Shown here: piece by piece, positions 16,539-25,877 of the stretch | Position numbering within the stretch: position 1 is the stretch's first letter | Layout of the letters: the number at the start of each line of letters is the position of its first letter | Assembly (NCBI GenBank): GCA_949383255.1 | Contig: CASJPF010000002.1 | Span: 90,305-154,304, forward strand | DNA: 64,000 nucleotides | Source: Lachnospiraceae bacterium | GTDB lineage: Bacteria > Bacillota > Clostridia > Lachnospirales > Lachnospiraceae | Direction: 5' to 3' | Notes under the pieces: model-generated | What the model saw: only the letters and a program-made list of their open reading frames with translations | Database searches by the model: none | What the model was told of the DNA's origin: nothing | Made by a program: the position numbers and the translations under genes

Positions 16539-18724
16539 CAAAAGATAAAATCGAGAAATTAATTGCACAGCTTACCTTGCAGGAGAAGGTGGATATGATT
16601 CATGGAAATGGTCTTTTTGCGACAAAAGGAGTGGAACGCCTTGGAATCCCACCATTCATGACTTCAGATGGTCCAAGAGGGGTCCGAAAGGATTTTGGAA
16701 GCGCTTCTTGGAAAGAGGTAGGACTTAGCTATGACTATGTGTCTTATTTACCTTGTAACACTGCACTTGCTGCGACATGGAACAGAGCACTTGCGCATGA
16801 TACAGGAAAGTTGCTTGGCAAAGAGGCAAGAGGACGCGGTAAAGATATGATTTTAGCGCCGGGGATTAACATTATGCGCTCGCCGTTGTGCGGACGAAGT
16901 TTTGAGTACATGGGCGAGGACCCATATTTGGTTTCCGAGCTTGTGGTGCCGTTGATTCAGGGGGTGGAGGAGAATGATGTTGCGGCGTGCGTGAAGCATT
17001 ATGCGGTGAACAATCAGGAGACAAGACGTCTTGAGGTAGATGTGGAAGTAAGTGAGCGTGCGCTTAGGGAGATTTATCTGCGGGGTTTTGAGGCGGCGGT
17101 AAAAAAAGGCAAAGTCAAAGGGATTATGGGAGCTTACAATAAGCTCCGCGGAACACATTGTTGTCATCATAAGTATCTGTTTGAGGAAGTACTGCGCAGA
17201 GAGTGGGGATTTGAGGGGATTATTGTGTCCGATTGGGGCGGTGTGCATAATACGAAGGAAGCACTGCTAAATGGGCTTGATATGGAAATGTCGGTCACAA
17301 GTGATTTTGAGAATTACTATATGGCGGACCCAATGATTCAGATGATTGAGTGCGGTGAAGTGAATAAAAAGACAGCGCTTGCAAAAATTGATGAGAAAGT
17401 GCGTCATATTTTGAATGTTATGAGTCAGCTTCATATGCTGGATGGAGAGCGCAATGCCGGGGGGTACAATGATTATAACGACAAGGCTGCACTGCGTCAG
17501 ACGGCACGGGAATCAATTGTTTTGTTAAAGAATGAAAAGAATATATTGCCGCTTGACAAAAAGAAAATAAAGAAACTGTTGGTGGTTGGTGAGAACGCCA
17601 ACAGGCAACATGCGTCGGGTGGTGGAAGCGCTGAAGTTAAGGCACTGTACGAGATAACTCCGCTTATGGGGATACATATGCTTCTGGGGGGAAACACAGA
17701 AATTGTATATAAACCAGGATATTATAATGAAGATATTGGCAATATCTGGGCAAATACAGGCGACAGTGAGAACGGTCAAGCGGACAGTCTGAATCAGGAC
17801 AATGTGGAATCCCCAGCACCCAGTGCATTGGTTGTGTCAGAAGAAAAAAGGCAACATCAGCGAGAAATGAATGAAAAGTATCTAAAAGAGGCGCTAGAAG
17901 CCGCAAAAGATGTTGATGCGGTTATTTTTGTGGGCGGTTTGACACATGATTACGACACAGAAGGGCAGGACAGGGCGGATATGAAGTTGCCCTATGAGCA
18001 GGATCGGTTAATATCAGAACTTTTAAAAATAAGACCAGATACTGTGGTTGCTCTTGTAGCGGGTTCTCCTGTGAATATGCACACGTGGCTTGATGATGCG
18101 TCATCTCTCCTCTATAGTTGGTATTCAGGAATGGAGGGAGGTATAGCACTCGCAGAAGTGATTTTTGGTGATATAAATCCGTCAGGGCGTCTTCCAGAAA
18201 CTTTTCCAATCAGTGAACATGATTGCCCAGCAGTGGTTCTCGGTGAGTTCCCGGGTGGGGATCGAGTGCATTACGGCGAGGATATTTTTGTGGGCTATCG
18301 TTATTATGACACATATGATGTGCCAGTTGCTTTTCCGTTTGGATATGGTTTGTCCTATACAGATTTTGTGATGACAGGGATTCGGGCAGAAGTTTTGGAA
18401 GATACAGTGGAGAGCAAGGCGGTGAAAGTGAGTTTTGACATTTCCAATATTGGTGGGCGTGCTGGGGCGGCAGTCGCACAGATTTATGTTGCGGATAAGT
18501 ATCCCAAAGTTAAAAAACCAGCGAAAGAACTGAAATCCTTTGAAAAAATTTATCTCGAAGCCGGGGAGACGCGGGAAGTATCGCTGATGCTTGAGCGTGA
18601 AGCCTTTACCTATTATGATGAGATGTCTCACAGTTTTCGGGCAGATGCGGGAAATTATATGTTGCTGCTTGCCAAGAATGCGGAAGAAATCGTGGATGTC
18701 ACAGAAATTGAATTGAAATCTTAA
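16535..18724 (+). CDS. Glycoside hydrolase family 3 beta-glucosidase-type enzyme
   Basis: A 729-residue GH3 protein without a signal peptide, so cytoplasmic. The TIM barrel has SDGPRG (44-49), VKHYAVNN (153-160) and the nucleophile Asp233 in IIVSDWGG. The alpha/beta sandwich domain follows (SIVLLKNEKNILPL to the GEFPGGDRVHYGEDI region), then the FGYGLSYTDF motif and a fibronectin type III-like C-terminal domain (about 620-715). It overlaps lgt by 4 bases. Exact sugar specificity (glucoside, xyloside, other) cannot be read from the sequence. Confidence 0.9.
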   Translation: MTKDKIEKLIAQLTLQEKVDMIHGNGLFATKGVERLGIPPFMTSDGPRGVRKDFGSASWKEVGLSYDYVSYLPCNTALAATWNRALAHDTGKLLGKEARGRGKDMILAPGINIMRSPLCGRSFEYMGEDPYLVSELVVPLIQGVEENDVAACVKHYAVNNQETRRLEVDVEVSERALREIYLRGFEAAVKKGKVKGIMGAYNKLRGTHCCHHKYLFEEVLRREWGFEGIIVSDWGGVHNTKEALLNGLDMEMSVTSDFENYYMADPMIQMIECGEVNKKTALAKIDEKVRHILNVMSQLHMLDGERNAGGYNDYNDKAALRQTARESIVLLKNEKNILPLDKKKIKKLLVVGENANRQHASGGGSAEVKALYEITPLMGIHMLLGGNTEIVYKPGYYNEDIGNIWANTGDSENGQADSLNQDNVESPAPSALVVSEEKRQHQREMNEKYLKEALEAAKDVDAVIFVGGLTHDYDTEGQDRADMKLPYEQDRLISELLKIRPDTVVALVAGSPVNMHTWLDDASSLLYSWYSGMEGGIALAEVIFGDINPSGRLPETFPISEHDCPAVVLGEFPGGDRVHYGEDIFVGYRYYDTYDVPVAFPFGYGLSYTDFVMTGIRAEVLEDTVESKAVKVSFDISNIGGRAGAAVAQIYVADKYPKVKKPAKELKSFEKIYLEAGETREVSLMLEREAFTYYDEMSHSFRADAGNYMLLLAKNAEEIVDVTEIELKS

Positions 18725-18795
18725 AAGGAGTTCCCCCTTTGCGATAGGGTGCATATAATAGATAAATGCGCTGTGTTGCATAGGGGGTATTTTTT

Positions 18796-19026
18796 ATGGT
18801 AAGTTACAAGGAACTCAAAAAAAAAGAAGTCATTTGTATCAAGGATTGCAGAAGGCTTGGACATGTGTGTGACTTGGAGATTGACGAGTGCAAGGGGTGT
18901 ATCTGTAAGATTATTGTGCCTGGATGCAAGGGTTTTTGGTCGATGCTCACAGACGATTCAGTAATTGCTATTCCATATAATTGTATTCGTCAAATTGGAC
19001 CAGATTTGATTTTAGTAGATATATAA
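18796..19026 (+). CDS. YlmC/YmxH family PRC-barrel protein
   Basis: A 76-residue protein of the YlmC/YmxH sporulation-associated family, with the characteristic opening YKELKKKEVICIKDCRRLGHVCDLEID and the ending IRQIGPDLILVDI. It is a single PRC-barrel with four Cys near the middle (CKGCIC and PGC). The function is not established; in Bacillus YlmC is a small cytosolic protein whose family is enriched in spore formers. GGGGG lies 9 bases before the ATG. It sits upstream of nrdR. Confidence 0.85.
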   Translation: MVSYKELKKKEVICIKDCRRLGHVCDLEIDECKGCICKIIVPGCKGFWSMLTDDSVIAIPYNCIRQIGPDLILVDI

Positions 19027-19155
19027 GGGGCGCGATTGACATTGATGGAAACATAAATTATACTAAATGAGGGAAACTAGACATAAAAATAGCCTTTCGG
19101 GAATCGTTTTGTATTGAGAGAGCGAGAGGATTTAAAACAATTCGGAGGAAAAAGT

Positions 19156-19608
19156 ATGAAGTGCCCATTCTGCAATTATGAAAATACAAGAGTAATTGAT
19201 TCCAGACCTGCTGAGGATAACAGCTCCATACGCAGAAGACGCGTGTGTGATGTGTGTGACAAACGCTTTACAACTTACGAGAAGGTGGAAACGATACCAC
19301 TTGTCATTATCAAGAAAGATGATAATAGAGAGGCATATGACCGTGCCAAAATTGAAACTGGTGTTCTGCGCGCCTGCCACAAGCGTCCAGTTAGCACAGA
19401 TAACATTGAAGTGCTAGTGGACGAGGTGGAGGCGGATATTCTTAATCGCGGTGAAAAAGAAATTAGCAGCCGCATTATTGGGGAACTGGTGATGAACAAG
19501 CTTAAGGATTTGGATGCTGTGGCATATGTTCGTTTTGCATCTGTTTACCGCGAATTTAAGGACCTGAACACTTTTTTGGATGAACTTAAAAAAGTGTTGG
19601 ACAAATAA
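19156..19608 (+). CDS. nrdR: Transcriptional repressor NrdR
   Basis: A 150-residue repressor of ribonucleotide reductase genes. The N-terminal zinc ribbon has CPFC (Cys3, Cys6) and CDVC (31-34 region), followed by the ATP-cone domain (residues about 49-139, VIIKKDDNREAYDRAKI). It senses ATP/dATP and binds NrdR boxes. The start at 19156 is set by CGGAGG 7-8 bases upstream and by the universal MKCPFC opening. No ribonucleotide reductase gene lies in this window. Confidence 0.97.
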   Translation: MKCPFCNYENTRVIDSRPAEDNSSIRRRRVCDVCDKRFTTYEKVETIPLVIIKKDDNREAYDRAKIETGVLRACHKRPVSTDNIEVLVDEVEADILNRGEKEISSRIIGELVMNKLKDLDAVAYVRFASVYREFKDLNTFLDELKKVLDK

Positions 19609-19638
19609 ATATGCACGAAAACGAGGCAGCAAGAAATA

Positions 19639-21393
19639 ATGATAGAGCATATTTACAAGAAAGAGAGATTAATATTTGTTATTGGATTGCTTATTGTATT
19701 GACAGCAATGGTTCCATATCTTATTCTAGGCGAAAATATGATTGTTTTTTATCCTGATCAGCTTGACGGAGAAGTATTAGGCTATATTTTACATGCAAAA
19801 TATCTTTTTACTGGAATAGACACATATCCAGAGATGATGAATGGAATATCGGAAAATGGGTTGTTTCCGCCAGCGCCACTACTTGTATTGCTGTATAAAA
19901 TATTGCGTCCCGCGGCGGCTTTTGTGTGGAATCAAATCTTTTGTATGGTGACAGCTTATATTGGCATGTACTTCTGTATAAAAACAGCGGTGAACAACAA
20001 TATAATTGCCGTGTTTTGTGGTATTTTGTTTGCGTATTTGCCATTGCTTTCCGTGTATGGGCTTTGCCAGTATGGATTGCCGCTCTTGTGTTATTATTTT
20101 TATCTTTTATATAGAGGAAAACACAAAATATTAGCATTGAGTGGTGTTGTATTTTATGGGCTCTTATCCTCTCTTGTTTTGATCGGATATAGTGTGTTGG
20201 GTTTTGTGGCGTTATATCTGTTGTGGTTGGTATGGAAGAAACAGGCGATATATCACAAATGGGTGTGTGTTGGCTGGTTGAGTCTCCTGTGCACATACTT
20301 ATTTACCAATTATAAGCTCCTTTTACAAATATTTGGAGTTGGGAGCCAGACACCTAGTCATAAAGAAGTGATTGTGCGTTACGGGCAGAATGTGATAAAT
20401 GCATTCCGCGTAGTTTTTTATGAAGGAACACTGCATACACCAACGCATCAGAAGGGAATTGTTGTTGTTACCATTGTGATTTTAGTACTTGGTGCCTGTG
20501 GATATAGACGTCTTCAAGGACAACTGTGCAGAACCTTTTGGCTGTTAGCAGCCGGATTTTGTTTTAATTTGTTCTGTGCGCTGTTTTATGCTTTTTGTCA
20601 GTCTGATTTTATAGCGGACTTGCGAAATCAGGCAGGAGGAATTATCAAAGAGTTTCAGGTGGACAGGCTCTATTGGCTGACAGTGTTTGTCTGGTACTTT
20701 CTTTTGGGAGCTGATTTGTATTTGATATGGGAATGGACAAAACACTGCATGAGAGATAGGAAAATAGTTTGTATTGTGGCTGGAAGTGTATTTTTGTCAG
20801 GAGTAGTGTTTGTGTCAGCGGCCACGGTGTACTATTATAGTGATTTTAGTAAAAATCTTCATCGGCTACGGCAAGGGGAATCCTATCCGCGCGTAACATG
20901 GAATGATTTTTATGCGCCGAAGATTTTTTCACAGATTGATTCTTTTATTGGGCGGGAGAAATCTTCTTATCGGACGCTGAGTTTTGGCATCTATCCGGCA
21001 ATTGCACTGTACAATGGATTTTACTGTTTGGATGGCTATTCCAACAATTATGACCTTGCATATCTTTACACATTTCGAGAGATTATTCAAGGAGAGTTAG
21101 AAAAAGAGGAGTCTTTAAGAAAATATTATGATGAGTGGGGTTGTCGGTGTTATGTTCTGAGTGCAGAGCTTGGAATCAACAATTATCTAGTGCACAAAAG
21201 CGCTTGTTCTAAAGAAATAAACCTTGCATTCAACACAGATGCCGCAAAAAAGATGGGAGCACAATATTTATTTTCGGCAGTAAAAATTGCAAATGCGGAA
21301 AAATTAGGGCTGACTTTGCTGCGCGAAACGCCATTTGAGACACCAGACAGTTACTATGCAGTTTATTTATATGGACTGGGAACAGAAGAGTAG
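19639..21393 (+). CDS. Large polytopic membrane protein (YfhO/DUF6044-like)
   Basis: A 584-residue protein with about ten to twelve hydrophobic segments over residues 10-400 and a soluble C-terminal third. Early in the chain FYPDQLDGEVLGYIL and the loop with PEMMNGISENGLFPPAPLL resemble GT-C-fold glycosyltransferase-like or YfhO-type membrane proteins, and I think it belongs to the DUF6044 group. A role in cell-surface glycan or lipid-linked sugar handling is possible but not shown. It begins 30 bases after nrdR with only a weak GAGG site. Codon use is like its neighbours. Confidence 0.65.
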   Translation: MIEHIYKKERLIFVIGLLIVLTAMVPYLILGENMIVFYPDQLDGEVLGYILHAKYLFTGIDTYPEMMNGISENGLFPPAPLLVLLYKILRPAAAFVWNQIFCMVTAYIGMYFCIKTAVNNNIIAVFCGILFAYLPLLSVYGLCQYGLPLLCYYFYLLYRGKHKILALSGVVFYGLLSSLVLIGYSVLGFVALYLLWLVWKKQAIYHKWVCVGWLSLLCTYLFTNYKLLLQIFGVGSQTPSHKEVIVRYGQNVINAFRVVFYEGTLHTPTHQKGIVVVTIVILVLGACGYRRLQGQLCRTFWLLAAGFCFNLFCALFYAFCQSDFIADLRNQAGGIIKEFQVDRLYWLTVFVWYFLLGADLYLIWEWTKHCMRDRKIVCIVAGSVFLSGVVFVSAATVYYYSDFSKNLHRLRQGESYPRVTWNDFYAPKIFSQIDSFIGREKSSYRTLSFGIYPAIALYNGFYCLDGYSNNYDLAYLYTFREIIQGELEKEESLRKYYDEWGCRCYVLSAELGINNYLVHKSACSKEINLAFNTDAAKKMGAQYLFSAVKIANAEKLGLTLLRETPFETPDSYYAVYLYGLGTEE

Positions 21394-21461
21394 GCGAAAA
21401 CGTCCAAGGTTTCTTTAAGCACATTGTATACAATAAAAAACAAGATATTTTTTAAAACAAC

Positions 21462-21490
21462 TTGCATTTTTAGAAATATTTTTATAAAAT
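21462..21490 (+). promoter_or_regulatory. Predicted promoter of the peptide ABC operon
   Basis: TTGCAT (21462-21467), a 17-base spacer and TAAAAT (21485-21490). A perfect 6-2-6 palindrome CACGCAAATGCGTG (21514-21527) lies just downstream, where a repressor could act. Confidence 0.5.
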
Positions 21491-21649
21491 TTAACCGAAC
21501 ACAGAAGATGGTACACGCAAATGCGTGACTGTACATTGTGTGATGGTATGATATTATGCGGATTGCTGATGCAGAAAGCTTTGCATAGCTTCTCATAATA
21601 TTTGTACATAATGAAAAACTAAATAAAGCATAAAAAAGGAGTAAAAGAC

Positions 21650-23308
21650 ATGACAAAGAGAGGACAGAAATTTGGTAAAGTTCTTTTTGCGAGTATGTTG
21701 CTTACACTGACTGTTGCACTGAGCGGATGCGCAGGTGACAAGGCGGCTGGAGACTCTAAACAGATTGCAGATACGTCTGCCGCAAACAGCAGTGAGGTAA
21801 ATACCGCGATCAATGCTGAAACAAGCGTTTCGTCAGAGGAAATGAGCGAGACAAGTGAGGCGAATGAGACAACGGATGATGCATCACATATTACCATAGG
21901 TATTCCACAGGATTTAGATAGTCTGGTGCCAAGTTTATCACAGGGCGCTGGCACGCAAGAAATTCTCTACAATATCTATGAGGGCTTATATAAGCCGGAC
22001 AGCGAGGGCAATCTGGTTCCCGCAGTAGCGAGTGATTATACAATGTCCGAAGATGGGCTTGTGTACACATTTACTTTGAGAGATGGGATTCAATTTCACA
22101 ATGGAAATCCTGTTACTGTGGCGGACGTGAAATATTCGATTGAAACCTGCGCCGGTCTTAATGGGGGAGAGCCTGTTATATCGGCGTTTTCTAATATTGA
22201 AAGTGTCGAGACCCCCGATGAAAGCACCATTGTTATTACATTAAAGGAATCAAGCAGTCCTTTTATGGCAATTTTGTCAACTGTTGAGGCGGCGATTGTA
22301 CCAGCAGATGTGGCTGATTTACAGACAAATCCAGTTGGAACTGGTCCATATAAATTTGTGTCGCGTTCCCTTCAGGAGAATGTGGTGCTTGAGCGGTTTG
22401 ACCAATACTGGGGAGAACCAGCACATATCAAAGATATTACTTTGAAAGTGCTTGCAGATTCCGACTCGATTGTGATGAATCTTAAGGGGGGCGCAGTTGA
22501 TCTTGTCGCGCGCGTTTCCACCACACAGGCGGCAGAACTTGGCGATGATTTTGAGGTGTTAGAGGGAACGATGAACTTGGTACAAGCATTGTATCTCAAT
22601 AATGCAGCAGCGCCGTTTGACATTGAGAAGGTGCGTCAGGCATTGTGCTATGCAGTCAACAAACAGGAGATTTTGGATTTTGTGTCAGAGGGAAAGGGAA
22701 CTCCTGTCGGGAGTAGCATGTTCCCTGCATTCGGAAAATATTATGTCGAGGAGTTAAATAATCTGTATACAACAAATATTGAGAAGGCAAAGGAGTTATT
22801 GACGGAGGCTGGTTATCCAGATGGATTTAGCTTTACAATGAAGGTGCCGTCAAACTATCAGCAACATGTTGATACAGCGCAAGTGGTCGCAGAGCAATTA
22901 AAGCAAATTAATGTCACCGCAAATATTGAATTAATTGAGTGGGAGACTTGGCTGAGTGATGTCTATCAAGGACGTGATTTTGAGGCGACACTGGTCGGTG
23001 TAGATGCATCGACTTTAACTGCGGGAGCAATGCTTAGCAGATTTCGTTCAGATGCACACAATAATTTTATCAACTATAACAATCAGGAATATGATGCTGC
23101 TTATGCGGAGGCACTTGCTGCTGAGGCAGTGATGGATGATGGCAAGGCGACAGAAGCGTACAAGAAATGTGAGACAATTCTTGCAGAGACTGCTGCAAAT
23201 GTCTATATTCAGGATATGTGTGAGTTGGTGGCAGTGAGAAAGGGATATACAGGGTATACATTCTATCCTTTATATATACAAGATTTCTCGAAACTGGATG
23301 TACAATAA
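21650..23308 (+). CDS. Oligopeptide ABC transporter substrate-binding lipoprotein
   Basis: A 552-residue family 5 solute-binding protein (OppA/DppA class). It has a lipoprotein signal with lipobox LSGC (Cys26), a Ser/Glu/Thr linker to about residue 80, and the family start HITIGIPQDLDSLVP followed by YTFTLRDGIQFHNG. It collects peptides outside the cell for the permeases at 23386 and 24415. AAAAGGAG lies upstream. Nickel or other ligands are possible in this family but peptide is most likely. Confidence 0.88.
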   Translation: MTKRGQKFGKVLFASMLLTLTVALSGCAGDKAAGDSKQIADTSAANSSEVNTAINAETSVSSEEMSETSEANETTDDASHITIGIPQDLDSLVPSLSQGAGTQEILYNIYEGLYKPDSEGNLVPAVASDYTMSEDGLVYTFTLRDGIQFHNGNPVTVADVKYSIETCAGLNGGEPVISAFSNIESVETPDESTIVITLKESSSPFMAILSTVEAAIVPADVADLQTNPVGTGPYKFVSRSLQENVVLERFDQYWGEPAHIKDITLKVLADSDSIVMNLKGGAVDLVARVSTTQAAELGDDFEVLEGTMNLVQALYLNNAAAPFDIEKVRQALCYAVNKQEILDFVSEGKGTPVGSSMFPAFGKYYVEELNNLYTTNIEKAKELLTEAGYPDGFSFTMKVPSNYQQHVDTAQVVAEQLKQINVTANIELIEWETWLSDVYQGRDFEATLVGVDASTLTAGAMLSRFRSDAHNNFINYNNQEYDAAYAEALAAEAVMDDGKATEAYKKCETILAETAANVYIQDMCELVAVRKGYTGYTFYPLYIQDFSKLDVQ

Positions 23309-23385
23309 GTCTGCATGGTAGGATTAGAATTAGTTTTGGAGCGATAGATTTTATAGAACAATCGCAAATAAAAGGAGACGAGGAT

Positions 23386-24324
23386 ATGACATACATTGGT
23401 AAAAAGCTGGCGACAATGATTATCACGCTTTTATGTATTTCGTTCCTCGTCTATCTTGCTTTTGACCTAATACCAGGAGATGCAGCGTTAGCGGCATTAG
23501 GGACAGATGCGACACCAGAAAGTCTTGCGGCGTTGCGGGAGCAATTGGGGTTAAACAGACCGTTTTTGGAACGGTATTTGGAATGGCTGGTTTTTTTTGT
23601 CAATGGTGATTTTGGGACTTCATACAAGTACCATATTCCTGTTGCGGACATGATTGTGTCTAAGTTGCCAATAACAGTTATTATGGCAATGATATCTTTT
23701 TTTATCATGGTAGTAATCTCGCTGCCAATTGGCATTTACACGGCAAAACACAGCGGTAAAAGAATTGATCGCATGATTATAGCGCTCAATCAGATCGTAA
23801 TGTCAGTTCCACATTTTTTTATGGGAATTTTAATTACATATTTTTTCGGATTGATATTAAGATTATTCACTCCGGGGGGATTTGTGTCTTACGAGACAGA
23901 TTTTTTGGGATTTCTCGCCTATATTATTTTCCCCTGTTTTGCTATAGCGCTTCCAAAGATTGCAATGTCAATTAAATTACTGCGTAGCTCCTGTATTGAA
24001 GAGGCAAAAAAAGATTATGTGAGAACGGCGTACAGCAAAGGAAATGACACAAACAAGGTTCTATATAGACATGTGCTGCGAAATGCAATGATTCCTGTAA
24101 TTACACTATGGGGAATGACACTTGCGGATATGCTTGTGGGCAGTATTGTTATTGAACAAGTGTTTAATATACCGGGGATAGGACGCATTCTTTTGACTTC
24201 TATATCCTATCGGGATTATCCAGTGGTGGAGGCGATTATTGTACTGATTGCTTTTGTGGTGATTGTGACAAATTTTATTGTTGATGTGGTTTATCAACTA
24301 GTCGACCCGCGTATCAGCATATAA
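23386..24324 (+). CDS. Peptide ABC transporter permease (DppB/OppB type)
   Basis: A 312-residue inner-membrane permease with six hydrophobic helices. The N-terminal segment LATMIITLLCISFLVYLAF is typical, followed by a domain with LGLNRPFLERYLEWL. The EAA loop for ATPase docking is KDYVRTAYSKGNDTNKVLYRHVLRNAMIPV, and FNIPGIGRILL comes near the C-terminus. AAAGGAGACGAGG precedes the ATG. It pairs with the next gene. Confidence 0.93.
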   Translation: MTYIGKKLATMIITLLCISFLVYLAFDLIPGDAALAALGTDATPESLAALREQLGLNRPFLERYLEWLVFFVNGDFGTSYKYHIPVADMIVSKLPITVIMAMISFFIMVVISLPIGIYTAKHSGKRIDRMIIALNQIVMSVPHFFMGILITYFFGLILRLFTPGGFVSYETDFLGFLAYIIFPCFAIALPKIAMSIKLLRSSCIEEAKKDYVRTAYSKGNDTNKVLYRHVLRNAMIPVITLWGMTLADMLVGSIVIEQVFNIPGIGRILLTSISYRDYPVVEAIIVLIAFVVIVTNFIVDVVYQLVDPRISI

Positions 24325-24346
24325 GGTAAAGGAAATGATGCAGGCA

Positions 24347-24408
24347 GTGTGAAAAAGAATATTTCACACCTCCTGATTTGAGTGCCCATAAAAAGTGGGC
24401 AGATGGGA
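24347..24408 (+). other. Two adjacent stem-loops between the peptide permease genes
   Basis: Two small hairpins follow each other in the 90-bp gap. One is gtgtgaaa with tttcacac (within 24347-24370). The other is tgccca with tgggca (within 24382-24403) and ends immediately before the GGGAG ribosome site of the next gene. They could tune translation or mRNA stability; no T run is present. Confidence 0.4.
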
Positions 24409-24414
24409 GTTCTT

Positions 24415-25209
24415 GTGAAAAGGAAAAAAAGATATGCGCCGAATTTTATAATAGGTCTTATAATAACAGGTGCAATGTTATTGTTGATTTTGATTGGTTT
24501 TATTCACACGCCGTATGATATTACAAAGATGGACAGCACTGTAAAGCTGGCGGAGCCATCACTAAAACATTTGATGGGTTGTGATAATTTTGGTCGGGAT
24601 ATCTTTTCTCGGGTGCTGAAAGGTATGGGCAACACCTTTGTGATTGCGACAGCAACGGTTTCCATAGGAACTGTTTGTGGTGTGATTATTGGGGCATTTA
24701 CAGGATACTTTGGCGGTTGGCTGGATGAGGTACTGATGCGGATCAATGATGTGGTGTTTGCGTTTCCAAGTATTTTGCTGGCGCTTGTGTTTGTCAGTAT
24801 CTTTGGCACTGGGAAATACAATGTGATTGGCGCGCTTGGCATTGCGTTTATACCAAGTTTTGCTCGCATTGTCAGAGGAGAGTTTATCAAGTATCGGGAA
24901 ATGGACTATGTGAAGAGTGCAAGACTTGCCGGAGTGCCAGAGTTTCGCATTATTTTTGTGCATATTCTGCCAAATGCCATGCCGGTGTTGTTGTCTTCTA
25001 TTATGATTGGTTTTAACAATGCTGTGCTTGCTGAGGCAGGCATGAGTTATCTGGGCATTGGCGTACAGCCGCCCAGCGCAAGTCTTGGAAGTATGTTATC
25101 GGAGTCACAGACATATCTTTTTTCTGCACCTTGGTATGCGTTGTTTCCCGGATTAATGATTATTTTAATGGTGTTGGGGCTGTCACTTTTAGCGGACAAG
25201 AAGAGATAA
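24415..25209 (+). CDS. Peptide ABC transporter permease (DppC/OppC type)
   Basis: A permease of about 264 residues with an N-terminal anchor helix, the HLMGCDNFGRDIFSRVLKGMG motif typical of DppC, and the EAA loop with MDYVKSARLAGVPEFRIIFVHILPNAMP. The start is uncertain. I prefer the GTG at 24415 because GGGAG lies 5 bases upstream; in-frame ATG 24403 and GTG 24382 are possible but lack a ribosome site. It ends 3 bases before a clear terminator stem. Confidence 0.88.
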   Translation: MKRKKRYAPNFIIGLIITGAMLLLILIGFIHTPYDITKMDSTVKLAEPSLKHLMGCDNFGRDIFSRVLKGMGNTFVIATATVSIGTVCGVIIGAFTGYFGGWLDEVLMRINDVVFAFPSILLALVFVSIFGTGKYNVIGALGIAFIPSFARIVRGEFIKYREMDYVKSARLAGVPEFRIIFVHILPNAMPVLLSSIMIGFNNAVLAEAGMSYLGIGVQPPSASLGSMLSESQTYLFSAPWYALFPGLMIILMVLGLSLLADKKR

Positions 25210-25212
25210 GAG

Positions 25213-25243
25213 ACAATTGATAATTTCAATTGTTTCTTTTTTT
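25213..25243 (+). terminator. Intrinsic terminator of the peptide permease operon
   Basis: An 8-bp stem (acaattga 25213-25220, tcaattgt 25226-25233) followed by TTCTTTTTTT. It separates the permease genes from the PadR module. Confidence 0.8.
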
Positions 25244-25244
25244 A

Positions 25245-25331
25245 TGCACAGACCTGCGCAAAGGAAATATGCCACTAACGTGGCGCGCAGGTCGCGCGGC
25301 GAGTAGGGGAAATCTTCCCTACTCGATTGCA
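25245..25331 (+). repeat. Structured intergenic repeat, copy 2
   Basis: The second copy of the element at 321-413. The outer stem is gacctgcgc (25251-25259) with gcgcaggtc (25285-25293), the inner hairpin is gccac/gtggc with the same taac loop, and a second hairpin is cgagtaggg (25300-25308) with ccctactcg (25317-25325). Compared with copy 1, an outer-stem T-A pair has become C-G, so pairing is kept. Confidence 0.75.
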
Positions 25332-25404
25332 CATGGGCACCAAAAAATATTGTCAGTTTATACGTAGATTCGCACAGAACAAAAGAATATTAAAAAATAT
25401 TTCA

Positions 25405-25433
25405 TTGACAGAATAAGGCTCCTGTGTTATTCT
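25405..25433 (+). promoter_or_regulatory. Predicted promoter of the padR operon
   Basis: TTGACA (25405-25410), a 17-base spacer and TATTCT (25428-25433). It is placed immediately upstream of the inverted repeat at 25439-25481. Confidence 0.6.
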
Positions 25434-25438
25434 TATAC

Positions 25439-25481
25439 TACGATAGACATAGCAATGACAGACGTTGCATTGTCTATCGTA
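25439..25481. promoter_or_regulatory. Probable PadR operator
   Basis: A perfect 11-bp inverted repeat, tacgatagaca (25439-25449) and tgtctatcgta (25471-25481). It starts at the expected transcription start and ends 47 bases before the padR ATG. Autoregulation through such a dyad is usual for PadR proteins; binding here is inferred. Confidence 0.6.
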
Positions 25482-25528
25482 GATAATATTAAGGAATGAT
25501 AAATCGTTCTTATGAAGGGAGGTTTTCT

Positions 25529-25873
25529 ATGAGCAGTATCAGCAGCGATATTATACGCGGGTACAATGACACAATGATTTTGTATTTGCTGTGGGATGCA
25601 CCATCTTATGGGTATGAGATTTCAAAGAGAATCAAGAATCTGTCGGAAGAAAAATATGTGATTAAAGAGACGACGCTCTATTCTGCTTTTACAAGGCTGG
25701 AAAAAAATGGATTTGTTGAGTCTTTTTCCGAGAATGTTACAATCAACGGAAAACGCAGAACATACTATAAAATCACAGAACAGGGCAGGCAGTATTACCG
25801 TGAGAAGTGCGCAGAGTGGACATTGACTAAGGAAGTTGTGGAAAAATTTATTAAGCAGGATGGGGGGATATAA
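25529..25873 (+). CDS. PadR-family transcriptional regulator
   Basis: A 114-residue winged-helix protein with the PadR core MILYLLWDAPSYGYEISKRI, a recognition region KETTLYSAFTRLEKNGFVES and the wing NGKRRTYYKITEQGRQYY. The start at 25529 has GGGAGG 6 bases upstream. It heads a module with a HAAS-type membrane protein and a DUF4097 protein, an arrangement found widely in Firmicutes and often linked to cell-envelope stress. It likely represses its own operon through the dyad at 25439-25481. Confidence 0.92.
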   Translation: MSSISSDIIRGYNDTMILYLLWDAPSYGYEISKRIKNLSEEKYVIKETTLYSAFTRLEKNGFVESFSENVTINGKRRTYYKITEQGRQYYREKCAEWTLTKEVVEKFIKQDGGI

Positions 25874-25877
25874 GAGT